From Peribacillus alkalitolerans (GTDB taxonomy: Bacteria; Bacillota; Bacilli; Bacillales; DSM-1321): a stretch of 64,000 nt of DNA. The stretch is from assembly GCF_010882125.1 (NCBI RefSeq), contig NZ_JAAGVZ010000003.1:124001-188000 (forward strand), given 5' to 3'. How positions within the stretch are numbered: the first letter of the stretch is position 1; the number at the start of each line of letters is the position of its first letter. This document shows positions 34,297-42,954 of the stretch, piece by piece. A model generated the notes under the pieces. The model was not told the DNA's origin and ran no database searches. It saw nothing but the letters and a program-made list of their open reading frames with translations. Both the position numbers and the translations under genes were made by a program.

Positions 34297-34425
34297 GTTG
34301 ATTTCCGCTCCAGCCGCTTGCTTTCCGGGGGGCGTTCGCCGAGCCTCCTCGTCGCTACCGCTCCTGCGGGGTCTCGCCTGTAACGCTAATCCCCCAGGAG
34401 TCAAGCGCCTTCCGCTCCAATCAAC
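34297..34425 (-). mobile_element. Miniature element core, copy 3, without outer ends
   Basis: 129-bp core bounded by GTTGAT (34297-34302) and ATCAAC (34420-34425). It matches copies at 24666 and 50810 nearly base for base, including the GGGGGGCGTTCGCCGAG and CTCCTGCGGGGTCTCGCC blocks, but the outer GGCTGTGTTAA repeats are missing. It abuts a transposase remnant. Confidence 0.75.
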
Positions 34426-34480
34426 CAGTGTCCTTGAATAATCAATTTAAAATCCTGTTCATTAAGCTTTATAAATCATC

Positions 34481-34600
34481 CTAAGCAACTTTCCATGTCC
34501 AAGTTGCCAGTTTCTTTAAATTCATGGATACAAACGTAAGCATCGCCTGCATGGACAATTTTTTTAATCCTTTTAGGGTTGTCCAACGCATACCACGTGA
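34481..34600 (-). pseudogene. C-terminal remnant of an IS transposase
   Basis: About 39 codons ending in TAG at 34481-34483 read GMRWTTLKGLKKLSMQAML, FVSMNLKKLATWTWKVA on the minus strand. A conserved GLKK-x-x-x-QA-x-x-x-x-x-x-NLKKLA tail is typical of IS1182-like DDE transposases. The frame breaks off at the repeat fragment at about 34601. Only the last tenth of a transposase is present. Confidence 0.65.
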
Positions 34601-34602
34601 GC

Positions 34603-34687
34603 CTTGAGACCCCGCACGAGCGTAGCGAAGGAGGAGGCTCAAGCCACGCCCGCAGAAAGAAAGAGTTCACCCTTCACTGCAATCAAC
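34603..34687 (+). repeat. Diverged partial copy of the miniature element core
   Basis: GAGACCCCGCACGAGCG and GGAGGAGGCTCAAGCC correspond to the core blocks GAGACCCCGCAGGAGCG and GACGAGGAGGCTC of copy 2, in the same orientation, ending in AATCAAC. It is more diverged than the other copies. Confidence 0.6.
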
Positions 34688-34747
34688 TTCTCTAGTTCTT
34701 AGTTAACTTCTTTCATTGTAAAAGAAAAAAAATCTCTCATCTATCTC

Positions 34748-35620
34748 TTACTTTTTTAAAACCGGGATCCATATTTCGCTTTTGAAAGTCGGAGAGGTTA
34801 CATCTTTATTTTCGTTCCAAAGGATTTCCGGTCCCTCATTTATTTCATAGGTAGAGGTAGGAAACCATTCGGAATATATACGCCCCCAGACATTTTGAAG
34901 TGTTTCAGGAAAAGGGCCGACTGCTTCAAACACTGCCCAAGTAGATGCAGCGACTTCAAGCATTGTTAAGCTAATTGGACACTCTTTAGTGGTGGCTACT
35001 CCTATAAAATGGTCAAGCTCCCCTTTTTCCTCCATCCTGCCTTCAGAAAAGTTGGTGGAAGCACTAATCAGTCCTAATGGTTCTATATTTGAAAGCTTTT
35101 TTAGTTCATTTATCACTTTCTCATCTAAACTTTTCCACATAGAAGCAATCTCTTGATTAACTCCATTAAAAATGATCGGAACTCTTTTTTTAATTCCTAT
35201 TATACGAAATGCCTCTTTTTCTACGATTCGATAATTCATTTCACTGCCTCCATTAATCGTTAATTGGAAGGACATCGGTGGATAGGCTTTAAGTGAATAA
35301 CCATTACTTCTTGCCTCTGAAGGTGTGATACCATGCAAATGTTGAAAAGCTCTTGCAAAAGAGTCTGGTGAGTTGTAGCCGTACTTTATTGCTAAATCAA
35401 TGACCTTTAACTTGTTATCCCTAAGATCAAAAGCTGCGAGAGTAAGTCGTCTTCTGCGAATATACTCGGATAATGTAACTCCTGCAAGGAAGGAAAACAT
35501 CCTTTTAAAATGATATTCCGAACAATAAGCTAACCTTGAAACTACTTTAAAATCAATCTCATTTGCAAGATTTTCTTCAATATACTTCATCGCTCTATTC
35601 ATATTTGTAAGCAAATCCAA
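34748..35620 (-). CDS. AraC family regulator with GyrI-like effector domain
   Basis: 290-residue regulator. Residues about 5-105 hold two AraC helix-turn-helix motifs ([18 protein letters not shown] and [19 protein letters not shown]); residues about 127-290 form the GyrI-like/SHS2 small-molecule-binding domain that ends in EIWIPVLKK, as in BmrR and Rob-type multidrug sensors. It may sense hydrophobic or cationic compounds. The ATG at 35620 lies behind GGAGG. No obvious target is adjacent. Confidence 0.9.
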   Translation of the reverse strand: MDLLTNMNRAMKYIEENLANEIDFKVVSRLAYCSEYHFKRMFSFLAGVTLSEYIRRRRLTLAAFDLRDNKLKVIDLAIKYGYNSPDSFARAFQHLHGITPSEARSNGYSLKAYPPMSFQLTINGGSEMNYRIVEKEAFRIIGIKKRVPIIFNGVNQEIASMWKSLDEKVINELKKLSNIEPLGLISASTNFSEGRMEEKGELDHFIGVATTKECPISLTMLEVAASTWAVFEAVGPFPETLQNVWGRIYSEWFPTSTYEINEGPEILWNENKDVTSPTFKSEIWIPVLKK

Positions 35621-35759
35621 TTTGATGACCTCCTTGTATCAATAGAATAGCAGGAGTTGAAACGAAGCATCCGACATTTTGTGTTCCGTTTTGTAGGGTC
35701 TATCACTCAGTCAAAAATTAATGGCTTATTTTCAATCCCTTTTCATTAGGATAGTAAGA

Positions 35760-35796
35760 AAGCCCATCTGATAATGATTGATGTATCAGTGGGCTT
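35760..35796 (-). terminator. Terminator of the VOC gene
   Basis: AAGCCCA-CTGATA on the left pairs with TATCAG-TGGGCTT on the right (one bulge), followed on the minus strand by TTCTTACT. The rest of the 35621-35940 gap shows nothing else. Confidence 0.75.
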
Positions 35797-35940
35797 GTAA
35801 TATTTATAGGTTATCACCTGACTTATTTTAAATCACACAAATTTACTTTCAATTTAAGCAACAAAAGCAATGGATATGAATTCATTCCTTTGCAATCATA
35901 TTTTATTATTCAACTATCTATAGATCAAAAGTAAATCCTG

Positions 35941-36270
35941 TTATCTCTCTTCCCACACATTAAAGACCATGCCGAATGGATCCCTTACATAACAGTCTTT
36001 GCCTTTTCCTTCCCATCGAACAATAACAAAACCATTGTCTACTAAATATTGTTTGGCTTCTTCTAAGTTTTCAACAACTATCTCCATTACAGGTCCAAGG
36101 TTTTCATTTCCTTCTATTAAAAAAATGTTATTATAGTCAGTCCTGAACTCTATTTCACTAACAAAACTTTGCTCAGGCTGTTTAAAACCTAGAATATTTT
36201 CATAAAATAATTTAGCTTCTTCAACATTTTTCACTTGGAAACCAATATTCTTTGAAACCCTATATATCAT
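35941..36270 (-). CDS. VOC (glyoxalase/bleomycin-resistance-like) family protein
   Basis: 109-residue single VOC domain with the usual plan: NIGFQVKNVEEAKLFYENILGF at the start, EIVVENLEEAKQYL for the second module and CYVRDPFGMVFNVWEE at the end. The members bind a metal or small molecule; the activity is unknown. It may pair as a homodimer. No ribosome binding site is outstanding; GAGAGGTAC precedes the ATG. Confidence 0.85.
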   Translation of the reverse strand: MIYRVSKNIGFQVKNVEEAKLFYENILGFKQPEQSFVSEIEFRTDYNNIFLIEGNENLGPVMEIVVENLEEAKQYLVDNGFVIVRWEGKGKDCYVRDPFGMVFNVWEER

Positions 36271-36452
36271 AATAAAAGTACCTCTCTTTTTATGCTAAAT
36301 GATATATATTCTTTCTTCATTAAAAAGCTATTATCCTTTATGTATTGGCACCAAAATATTAAAATGTTAAGCAATTGTAGTAGTAACTGACATCCATAAC
36401 CTAGCCTATTGTTAAAACACTCCAATTAATCTAACAAATAAGTGAATTAAAC

Positions 36453-36908
36453 TTACAATTTCCTAGTCATGAATACACTATTTGGGTCCTCTTTATAATC
36501 TGAAAACGGCTGACAATATTGAAATCCAAAACTATTATAAAGCCTTCTAGCTGGTTCAAAAGCATCCATTGATCCCGTTTCCAAACTTAGTCGTCGATAT
36601 CCACGTCTCTCTGCTTCATCAATGATGTGTTGAAGGATGCTCTTTGCAACTCCTTTTTTAAGATGAGATGAAGAAGTTCGCATCGACTTAATTTCTCCAT
36701 GTTGTCCATCAAGTTCTTTAAGCGCTCCACAACCCAGTAATTCATCCTGTTCCCATGCACACCAAAATGTAATTTCAGGTTTTTTTAATCCTTCAAGATT
36801 TAGGACATGAATACTTTCCGGTGGAGAATTCTGGGCCATTCCTTGAAGATGCTCACCTATTAATTGAATTACTTTAGTTCCAGTAAGATCATCTAATTTA
36901 ATCTCCAT
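36453..36908 (-). CDS. GNAT family N-acetyltransferase
   Basis: 151-residue acetyltransferase close to the YjcF/ElaA-PhnO style group. The acetyl-CoA loop is SSHLKKGVAKSILQHIIDEA (about 82-101) and motif B is FEPARRLYNSFGFQYC. It starts 13 bases after another GNAT gene on the same strand (36922-37413), so the two probably form one unit. GAGGAGAG precedes the ATG. The substrate is unknown. Confidence 0.88.
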   Translation of the reverse strand: MEIKLDDLTGTKVIQLIGEHLQGMAQNSPPESIHVLNLEGLKKPEITFWCAWEQDELLGCGALKELDGQHGEIKSMRTSSSHLKKGVAKSILQHIIDEAERRGYRRLSLETGSMDAFEPARRLYNSFGFQYCQPFSDYKEDPNSVFMTRKL

Positions 36909-36921
36909 AAATGTTCTCTCC

Positions 36922-37413
36922 TCACTTCAAACCAAAATGGAAAATTAATTCCTCACCATAATCACCCTCATACCTTAATCCTTTATCTACGAATCTAGCT
37001 TTTTTGTAGAGGGATATAGCAGGAATATTTGTATGGTGTACAGTTAAAATCATCTCATCTTTGTCTGGGTAGGTTAATTTTATGACATTTGGTAATACCT
37101 TTAATGTATTAAGAGCATGACCCCTTTTTTGGTAGCGGGCATCAATCGAGAATGATTTGAACACGATAGCATGTTCATTTGTTGTATAAAAATTCCCATG
37201 CATATTTGTATATAACGCAAAGCAACCAACTAGAGAATTATTACAATAAATCACATAGGGCTGATTATAGTGATCCTTCTTATAGGCCTCAATTATGTTT
37301 TCTGGCATGGAGGTAAAGATGGCTTGATCATTAGGTAAACAATAATTCTTGAGTTTAGGAAAATCGTTTTCTACAATGGGCCTTATCACTAAAAAGCTAT
37401 CTATAGTCAGCAC
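36922..37413 (-). CDS. GNAT family N-acetyltransferase
   Basis: 163-residue acetyltransferase. Motif A is FSIDARYQKRGHALNTLKVL (about 90-109), where the usual G-x-G/A is R-G-H-A, followed by VHHTNIPAISLYKKARFVD as motif B. The start is unclear: GTG at 37413 lies directly against GGAGG, and a GTG at 37389 is also possible. Its stop is 13 bases before the next GNAT gene. Confidence 0.85.
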   Translation of the reverse strand: MLTIDSFLVIRPIVENDFPKLKNYCLPNDQAIFTSMPENIIEAYKKDHYNQPYVIYCNNSLVGCFALYTNMHGNFYTTNEHAIVFKSFSIDARYQKRGHALNTLKVLPNVIKLTYPDKDEMILTVHHTNIPAISLYKKARFVDKGLRYEGDYGEELIFHFGLK

Positions 37414-37451
37414 CCTCCTCTTTTTAGAAACTGTAGGGAAATAATCGTCCT

Positions 37452-38474
37452 TTATCGTAATACGCTAGTTATTCCCGTAAGGGCTTTATCAATATCAGAC
37501 TTCGTTACATCATAATGTGTTACAAATCGGACTAGTCCGTTTCCGAAACCATTTGCCAAGATGCCTTCCTCTTTAAGTCGGGCGCTGAATTGATCCGCAG
37601 TAAATCCGGTTTTACTTACATCCACAACCACAATATTTGTATCGATTTGATTGGCAATTGTTAGATTTGCAATCCCACTAACCCCTTCAGCTAAAAGTTG
37701 AGCATTTTCATGGTCTAGGTAAAGTCTTTCAGGCATCCTTGTTAGCGCAATCAGACCCGGTGCGGCAATAATACCTGCCTGACGCAAGCCTCCCCCTAGC
37801 CGCTTTCTCCATTTTCTTGCTTTTTTGATAAATTCATTGCTTCCAGCCAACAAAGAACCGACTGGTGCTCCTAGACCCTTTGACAAACAAATTTGCACTG
37901 TATCACAATGAATAGTCAAATCACTTACCTGGCAGCCCAGGGCAGTTGAAGCGTTAAAAAGGCGAGCCCCATCGACGTGTAAAGGGACATCGTATTTTCT
38001 TGCAACTGTATAAATCTCACTCATTGATGATGCAGGAACAACAGCACCACCTGCTCTGTTATGTGTGTTTTCGATACAAATTAGACCAGTTTCAGGGAAG
38101 TGTTGATCCTCAGGTCTAATAGCCGACACCACTGAATCCGCTGACATTGCTCCCCTGATGCCGGGTATGGTTCTAGTTTGGACGCCTGCAAGTGCCGATG
38201 CAGCTCCTGACTCATAATAAAAAATATGGGATTCTGCTTCAAGTAGCACTTCATTACCAGGACGACAATGAACTAGTATCGCAATTTGATTGCCCTGTGT
38301 TCCACTTGTCACAAACAAAGCGTCTTCCTTGCCCAAAATCTCTGCAGCCGCTTCTTCCAAACGCCTTACGGATGGATCCTCACCGTAGACATCATCCCCA
38401 ACCTCAGCGGTATATGCAGCTTTTCTCATTTCTTCTGTAGGCTTTGTGACTGTATCGCTTCTAAAATCAATCAT
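37452..38474 (-). CDS. Low-specificity L-threonine aldolase
   Basis: 340-residue PLP enzyme cleaving L-threonine or allo-threonine to glycine and acetaldehyde. The family start MIDFRSDTVTKPTEEMR, the ALFVTSGTQGNQIA phosphate-binding segment, the LHVDGARLFNAS Asp/Arg region and the PLP lysine in CLSKGLGAPVGSLLAG are all present. I place the start at ATG 38474 after AAAGGACG; a longer frame to 38513 adds residues unlike the family. Confidence 0.93.
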   Translation of the reverse strand: MIDFRSDTVTKPTEEMRKAAYTAEVGDDVYGEDPSVRRLEEAAAEILGKEDALFVTSGTQGNQIAILVHCRPGNEVLLEAESHIFYYESGAASALAGVQTRTIPGIRGAMSADSVVSAIRPEDQHFPETGLICIENTHNRAGGAVVPASSMSEIYTVARKYDVPLHVDGARLFNASTALGCQVSDLTIHCDTVQICLSKGLGAPVGSLLAGSNEFIKKARKWRKRLGGGLRQAGIIAAPGLIALTRMPERLYLDHENAQLLAEGVSGIANLTIANQIDTNIVVVDVSKTGFTADQFSARLKEEGILANGFGNGLVRFVTHYDVTKSDIDKALTGITSVLR

Positions 38475-38638
38475 GTTCAGCGTCCTTTCGTATGTAGGAA
38501 TCTTTTTATACATTTTACCTCACATGAGAATTCATTTATAGAAAAATCCGTAAGTTACTGGAAGGAATTGACCACTATTTTTCCTCTCATATGTGAACAT
38601 ATTAAAAGGAATACTTTAAGAAAGTGAGGTTCTAAAGC

Positions 38639-38794
38639 ATGTCAAAACAAGGTGCACAAAATAAAAATCAAACAAGAGCTCAAATTGAGAAACAGGATAA
38701 TAAAAATGATGTTGAGTTTGGAAATGAATTTCAAGTTGGAAATTCCGCATCACAAAGCCAGAAAAAAAGCGGGCGTCAATTAAATAAAAAATAA
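38639..38794 (+). CDS. Small hydrophilic protein, candidate small acid-soluble spore protein
   Basis: 51 residues rich in Gln, Asn and Lys with no hydrophobic core. The central EFGNEF resembles the FGTEFA unit of gamma-type small acid-soluble spore proteins, and QNKNQT and SASQSQKKS are similar in style, but only one repeat is present. GTGAGG lies about 11 bases before ATG 38639. It is followed by the hairpin at 38826-38862. The role as a spore amino-acid reserve is inference; it may be another small spore protein. Confidence 0.5.
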   Translation: MSKQGAQNKNQTRAQIEKQDNKNDVEFGNEFQVGNSASQSQKKSGRQLNKK

Positions 38795-38825
38795 CCTTAT
38801 CTTAAAGTAGGCTGGTCTGCTCAAC

Positions 38826-38862
38826 AAAAGGCATTCAGAATCTGTGAATTCGGATGCTTTTT
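38826..38862 (+). terminator. Terminator after the SASP-like gene
   Basis: AAAAGGCAT faces ATGCTTTTTG with an inner GAATT-containing stem and one bulged G. Confidence 0.65.
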
Positions 38863-39040
38863 GTATTTTTCAATTACTTTTCCTTTTAATCTGACTTCGC
38901 TTAGACGCTCATTCATCTAGTACTAATTAGACGTCTACTTTAAAATTCTTGGATACAAAAAGAACGATTACTAGCATGTACAAATTAGGGCACTACCCTT
39001 TTAACGTGAATTCCTCATTAATAAATTCCTATACAATAAA

Positions 39041-39077
39041 AAAACGCAATGCGTCAATAATTTACGCATTACGTTTT
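39041..39077. terminator. Terminator of the M20 peptidase gene
   Basis: AAAACGCAATGCGT (39041-39054) pairs with ACGCATTACGTTTT (39064-39077) with one mismatch. The A-run upstream gives the T-run on the minus strand. Confidence 0.85.
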
Positions 39078-39087
39078 GATAAAATGT

Positions 39088-40728
39088 TCATTCAATGTTC
39101 TCAGATAGTAATTGTTGAATGGTAATAGTTAGCATATCTCTTAAAACATCGAAGGCATTGTCCACATCTAAACGTTCTGTCCATTGGTGAGCGTCTTTCC
39201 CTACAGGACCCAAGTTTATTACTGGAATATTTAATTCCTCTAATACATCTAAAGGAATACTATACCCTTGATTCCATAAAGGCATATTAGATGTGAGGTG
39301 TGTTAAGCTTGAAGCTGGCTTTTCTAACCCTACATAGCTTAAGTCAGATAATCCTGCAAAATATTTTTGTTCTTTAAGGTTTATATTATTCTGGTTTTTG
39401 GCTAAGTCAATTATATTACCCACTACTCTATTAATTCGTGGGTGATTACGAGAGCTGATTGCAGGATAATATGGAGGAGCAAAGAAAAGTACAATCATCG
39501 GTGATAACTCTTTACAAAGAATAGAAATTTCATCAACCAAATGGATGGATACGTCTCTGTCGTCCTTCATTCCTCTATCTCTAAGGACTCTCTTTAGAAT
39601 TTTGTCTACTTTCTCTTCTCCATGAGTCACTTTTGCATATTGTAGTAATTCATCGAAGTTTATTACTTTTACATGGACTTCATTGGGAGAAGATCCTTCA
39701 ATTTTAGAAAAATGGACTGCCCTCTTTTCAAAACCCTGCTCAATTCTTCGTGCAACTTTTTCTGCGCTTGCTCTTAGCTGTTCAACTATTCCTTCCATTG
39801 ATTGTTCCATTATAAACAAATTAAATAAAGTAACAGCCCGATGAGGAATTTGAACATTATATTCTTTTTTTAAGTCCTTTTGAATGAGATTGGTAGGTGG
39901 AGGTGTAACCTCCCCTTCAACAACTTCACAAAATTCTGTGTTTAGCTCTATTTCACAAGTTAATTGAGAGGCCATATAGTTTGCATTTAAACCTGAAAAA
40001 GGCTCGCCAACATGAGTTTCCTTCCCATAACAGAGAAAACCAGGTAAAACCTTACCAATCGAGCCAGAATAGATATACTGATTCTCATCACCTGGGAATC
40101 TAGCAAACATAGGCTCTGAATTTAAACAAGCATAATATTCAAGATCATATTGTTTTGCCATATCCAATAGGATCGGTGCAGCATTCCTCATTCCAACAGA
40201 ATTCACTTCTTCATCACAAACCGTTAAAAGGAGTAAATTACCATCAAACGATTCGGTGCATGCCTCTTCAATGAGTGACATGTGCAGGGCTAATCCACAC
40301 TTCATATCCATCGTTCCCCTGCCAAACAGCCAATTTCCTTTCTCTAAGTCTCTTTGTACATCTTCAGGTACACTTATCTTGTTTTCGTAAAATAACTCGG
40401 TTAATTCTTTTGGTTTAAAAGCAAATTCCTTCAAGTTCCCATAATCATCAACGTCTACTACATCAAAATGACTGACTAAAATAACAGTCCTTTTTTCATT
40501 TCCTTTTTTAACGAGAGCCGTAACAAATTTACGATTGTCTTCTGTATTATGAAGTGATAGTAATTCTTTATTTCCTTGAAAGTAAGGAAGTTTTCGTAAC
40601 TTTTCTTCAACATACTCAGCAAGTTTAATTTCAGCTTTGCTATGTGTCACACTCGGAATCTCGACAAGTTCACATAATAGGTCCAATGTTTGATGCTTTG
40701 TTTGCCAGTTGCTTTCAAGTGTTTTCAT
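39088..40728 (-). CDS. M20 family peptidase, RocB-like
   Basis: 546-residue zinc metallopeptidase of the M20 family, near the size and plan of RocB (arginine utilisation). Metal and catalytic residues appear as SHFDVVDV (His), GRGTMDMKCGLALHM (bridging Asp), TVCDEEVNSVG (Glu-Glu pair) and the late GKDAHQWTERLD (His). It may cleave an amide-linked amino acid derivative. GGGGG sits 9 bases before ATG 40728; a nearer ATG at 40734 is in frame. A TTGTATACAA palindrome 55 bases upstream links it to the FCD-GntR gene next to it. Confidence 0.88.
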   Translation of the reverse strand: MKTLESNWQTKHQTLDLLCELVEIPSVTHSKAEIKLAEYVEEKLRKLPYFQGNKELLSLHNTEDNRKFVTALVKKGNEKRTVILVSHFDVVDVDDYGNLKEFAFKPKELTELFYENKISVPEDVQRDLEKGNWLFGRGTMDMKCGLALHMSLIEEACTESFDGNLLLLTVCDEEVNSVGMRNAAPILLDMAKQYDLEYYACLNSEPMFARFPGDENQYIYSGSIGKVLPGFLCYGKETHVGEPFSGLNANYMASQLTCEIELNTEFCEVVEGEVTPPPTNLIQKDLKKEYNVQIPHRAVTLFNLFIMEQSMEGIVEQLRASAEKVARRIEQGFEKRAVHFSKIEGSSPNEVHVKVINFDELLQYAKVTHGEEKVDKILKRVLRDRGMKDDRDVSIHLVDEISILCKELSPMIVLFFAPPYYPAISSRNHPRINRVVGNIIDLAKNQNNINLKEQKYFAGLSDLSYVGLEKPASSLTHLTSNMPLWNQGYSIPLDVLEELNIPVINLGPVGKDAHQWTERLDVDNAFDVLRDMLTITIQQLLSENIE

Positions 40729-40781
40729 TAGCATTTTCCCCCGATTAAGTAGTTTAATCTCTTATTTAAGTGTTTATGTAT

Positions 40782-40791
40782 TTGTATACAA
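40782..40791. promoter_or_regulatory. Candidate FCD-GntR operator before the M20 gene
   Basis: TTGTATACAA is a perfect 10-bp palindrome and is identical to the site at 45114-45123. FadR/FCD-type GntR proteins typically bind such TTGTATACAA dyads. A further ATACATGTAT dyad is at about 40818-40827. Confidence 0.6.
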
Positions 40792-40878
40792 TTTAAATGA
40801 GTATTGTACCTTTACTATACATGTATAGAAGCTCTAGCGATAAGCACTTATACTCACTAGAGCTTGTATCATTTATTT

Positions 40879-41526
40879 TTATGAATCTATTCCAAAACGC
40901 TTGGAAACATTTTTAACATGATAGGCCATCAGTTCTGCCGCTTTTTTCTGATCTTTATTTTCAAGTGCTTCTAAAATTTTACGATGTTCTATTAGAGCTT
41001 CTGGCGCACTTGATTGAATCGTATTCGTAAGTATTAAATATCTTTGCAGTTGTGTTCTTAGAGAGGCAATAAATTCTTTTAATTTATGGTTATTTGTGAA
41101 TTCAGCAAGATAACAATGAAATTGAGTGTCTAAATTAATGAATTGACAATAGTCTTTTTCTTCTATACTTTCTTGCTGTTGTTTACAAATGTCTTTTAAA
41201 AAGTCCATTTGCTCTTCGTCGATACTTTGACATGCTAGCTGAGCCGCTAGAGGTTCCAACGATTCTCTTAAAACCTGGTACTCTTGTGCTTCCTCGGCTG
41301 AGATCATTCGAACTCTTGTATGCTTTGAAGCTTCTATTTCGACTAGACCTTCATATGCAAGCCTAGTAAGTGCTGAACGGATTGGTGTTCTGCTAATCCC
41401 TAGCTTTTCGGCAATTTGTTCTTCTATTAAATATTCGAGAGGTTTAATTTCATTATTGATAATTGCGTTTTTAATTACGTCATATGCTTGATCAGCTAAC
41501 GAACCAGCGGATTTTAATTTTCGCAT
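40879..41526 (-). CDS. GntR family regulator, FCD (FadR) subfamily
   Basis: 215-residue regulator with an N-terminal winged helix (about 5-70: LIEEQIAEKLGISRTPIRSALTRL) and an all-helical FCD domain with the metal-binding His pattern (FINLDTQFHCYLAEFTNNHKL, HRKILEALENKD, AYHVKN). FCD domains bind carboxylic acids. The ATG at 41526 is 6 bases after GAGGGAG; the TTG at 41541 is upstream of it. A 30-base perfect dyad lies 41 bases upstream of the start, suggesting autoregulation; related dyads precede the M20 and RraA-like genes. Confidence 0.92.
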   Translation of the reverse strand: MRKLKSAGSLADQAYDVIKNAIINNEIKPLEYLIEEQIAEKLGISRTPIRSALTRLAYEGLVEIEASKHTRVRMISAEEAQEYQVLRESLEPLAAQLACQSIDEEQMDFLKDICKQQQESIEEKDYCQFINLDTQFHCYLAEFTNNHKLKEFIASLRTQLQRYLILTNTIQSSAPEALIEHRKILEALENKDQKKAAELMAYHVKNVSKRFGIDS

Positions 41527-41566
41527 GATAATCTCCCTCAATTACTATTCCTTTGTAGAATGAATC

Positions 41567-41596
41567 AACTAGATTGTACACAAGTACAATCTAGTT
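41567..41596. promoter_or_regulatory. Long perfect dyad before the FCD-GntR gene
   Basis: AACTAGATTGTAC (41567-41579) and GTACAATCTAGTT (41584-41596) are exact inverted copies around ACAA. The core TTGTAC-n4-GTACAA is a GntR-type operator. Such long symmetry suggests strong autoregulatory binding. Confidence 0.7.
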
Positions 41597-41720
41597 AAAT
41601 TATACCAACGATGTAGAATTTGTAAATATCTTCAAAGGATTAAAATTCCATTCAATTCTTTCGATTCAAGAGATTATCTATGGAAAAATAATAATCCTTT
41701 TTTACAGACACAAAACCATT

Positions 41721-42905
41721 CTAAAGAAGTTCTCTAACTTCATTGTGCAGGTTAATGGATTGCATAAATTGTTCCATTCTATTTAAAGCTATTTCGAGAT
41801 TTTCCATTGAATTTGCATAAGAAATCCTCACAAATCCTTCTCCATATTCTGAAAATCCATCACCTGGTACAACTGCTACTTTTGCTTGTTGAAGTAGCTT
41901 TAACGCAAAATCGAACGAAGTCATGTTTGTTTTTTTTATGGAAGGAAATACGTAAAAGGCACCTTCTGGTTTGACAACGTCAAGTCCCATGTTAGTTAAT
42001 CGTTCGCATACATAATCTCTTCTTTCCTTATATTCAACAACCATATGTTGAGCATCATTATATCCATGTGTTAGTGCTTCCAATGCTGCGTACTGGCTAA
42101 TAGTACTTGCACAAACAGAATTATAAAGATGTACTTTCAGCATTTCTTGGGATAAATAGGCTGGAGCAAAGGTAAAACCTATTCTCCAGCCTGTCATAGA
42201 ATGCGACTTAGCAAGGCCGTTAATAACAATCGTTTTTTCCCACATCCCTTGAACAGAAGCAATCGAATAATGGTTTTTATCAAAAATCAACTCACTGTAT
42301 ATTTCATCTGAAACAATCAAAATATTCTTATCCCTTAAGAGGTTTGCAATTTCAAAAATTTCTTCTTGATCTAAAACACTCCCTAAAGGATTCGATGGAG
42401 AACATAAAACTATACATCTCGTTTTTTCGGTTATTTTACTTTCAATTAACTTAGGATTGACCTTGAAATTATTTTTAGTTATATCAATAAATACAGGTAC
42501 AGCACCACACAATCTGATTAGCGGTTCGTATCCAGGGTAAATGGGAGCAGGGAGAAGAACTTCATCCCCCTCTCTCAAAATTGTACGAAAAGCTGTATCA
42601 AGTGCTTCCGTTGCTCCATTCGTAACGATGATTTCCTTTTCAGCATCGTATGAAAGACCGTATTTTCTATAAACATAGTTACTAGCCGCTTGCCTGAGTT
42701 CAAGTAATCCAGCATTATGTGTATATGCCGTTTGATTATGTCTTATTGCTAAAATCCCGGCTTCTTTTATATGCTCTGGAGTAGGAAAATCAGGCTGACC
42801 AAGGGTAAGGCTAATAGCATCAGGATAATCGACAACCATATTGGAAAATTTTCTGATACTCGGAACCTGGATTGTAGTTACTCTTTTATTTATCAAATTT
42901 TCCAT
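41721..42905 (-). CDS. Pyridoxal phosphate aminotransferase class I/II
   Basis: 394-residue fold-type I aminotransferase close to PatA/aspartate aminotransferase-like enzymes. Landmarks are DAISLTLGQPDFPTPEHI near the N-terminus, YTHNAGLLELR, the CSPSNPLGSVL substrate loop, VSDEIYSELIFD (PLP Asp) and the lysine in NGLAKSHSMTGWRIGF. It sits between an MFS transporter gene and the FCD-GntR gene on the same strand, so it probably transaminates an amino acid released in this pathway. The donor and acceptor are unknown. Confidence 0.9.
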   Translation of the reverse strand: MENLINKRVTTIQVPSIRKFSNMVVDYPDAISLTLGQPDFPTPEHIKEAGILAIRHNQTAYTHNAGLLELRQAASNYVYRKYGLSYDAEKEIIVTNGATEALDTAFRTILREGDEVLLPAPIYPGYEPLIRLCGAVPVFIDITKNNFKVNPKLIESKITEKTRCIVLCSPSNPLGSVLDQEEIFEIANLLRDKNILIVSDEIYSELIFDKNHYSIASVQGMWEKTIVINGLAKSHSMTGWRIGFTFAPAYLSQEMLKVHLYNSVCASTISQYAALEALTHGYNDAQHMVVEYKERRDYVCERLTNMGLDVVKPEGAFYVFPSIKKTNMTSFDFALKLLQQAKVAVVPGDGFSEYGEGFVRISYANSMENLEIALNRMEQFMQSINLHNEVRELL

Positions 42906-42954
42906 TGTTCTATCACCTTTTTATCAGTTTTGCAATCTTGTTAGGATTCTAATA

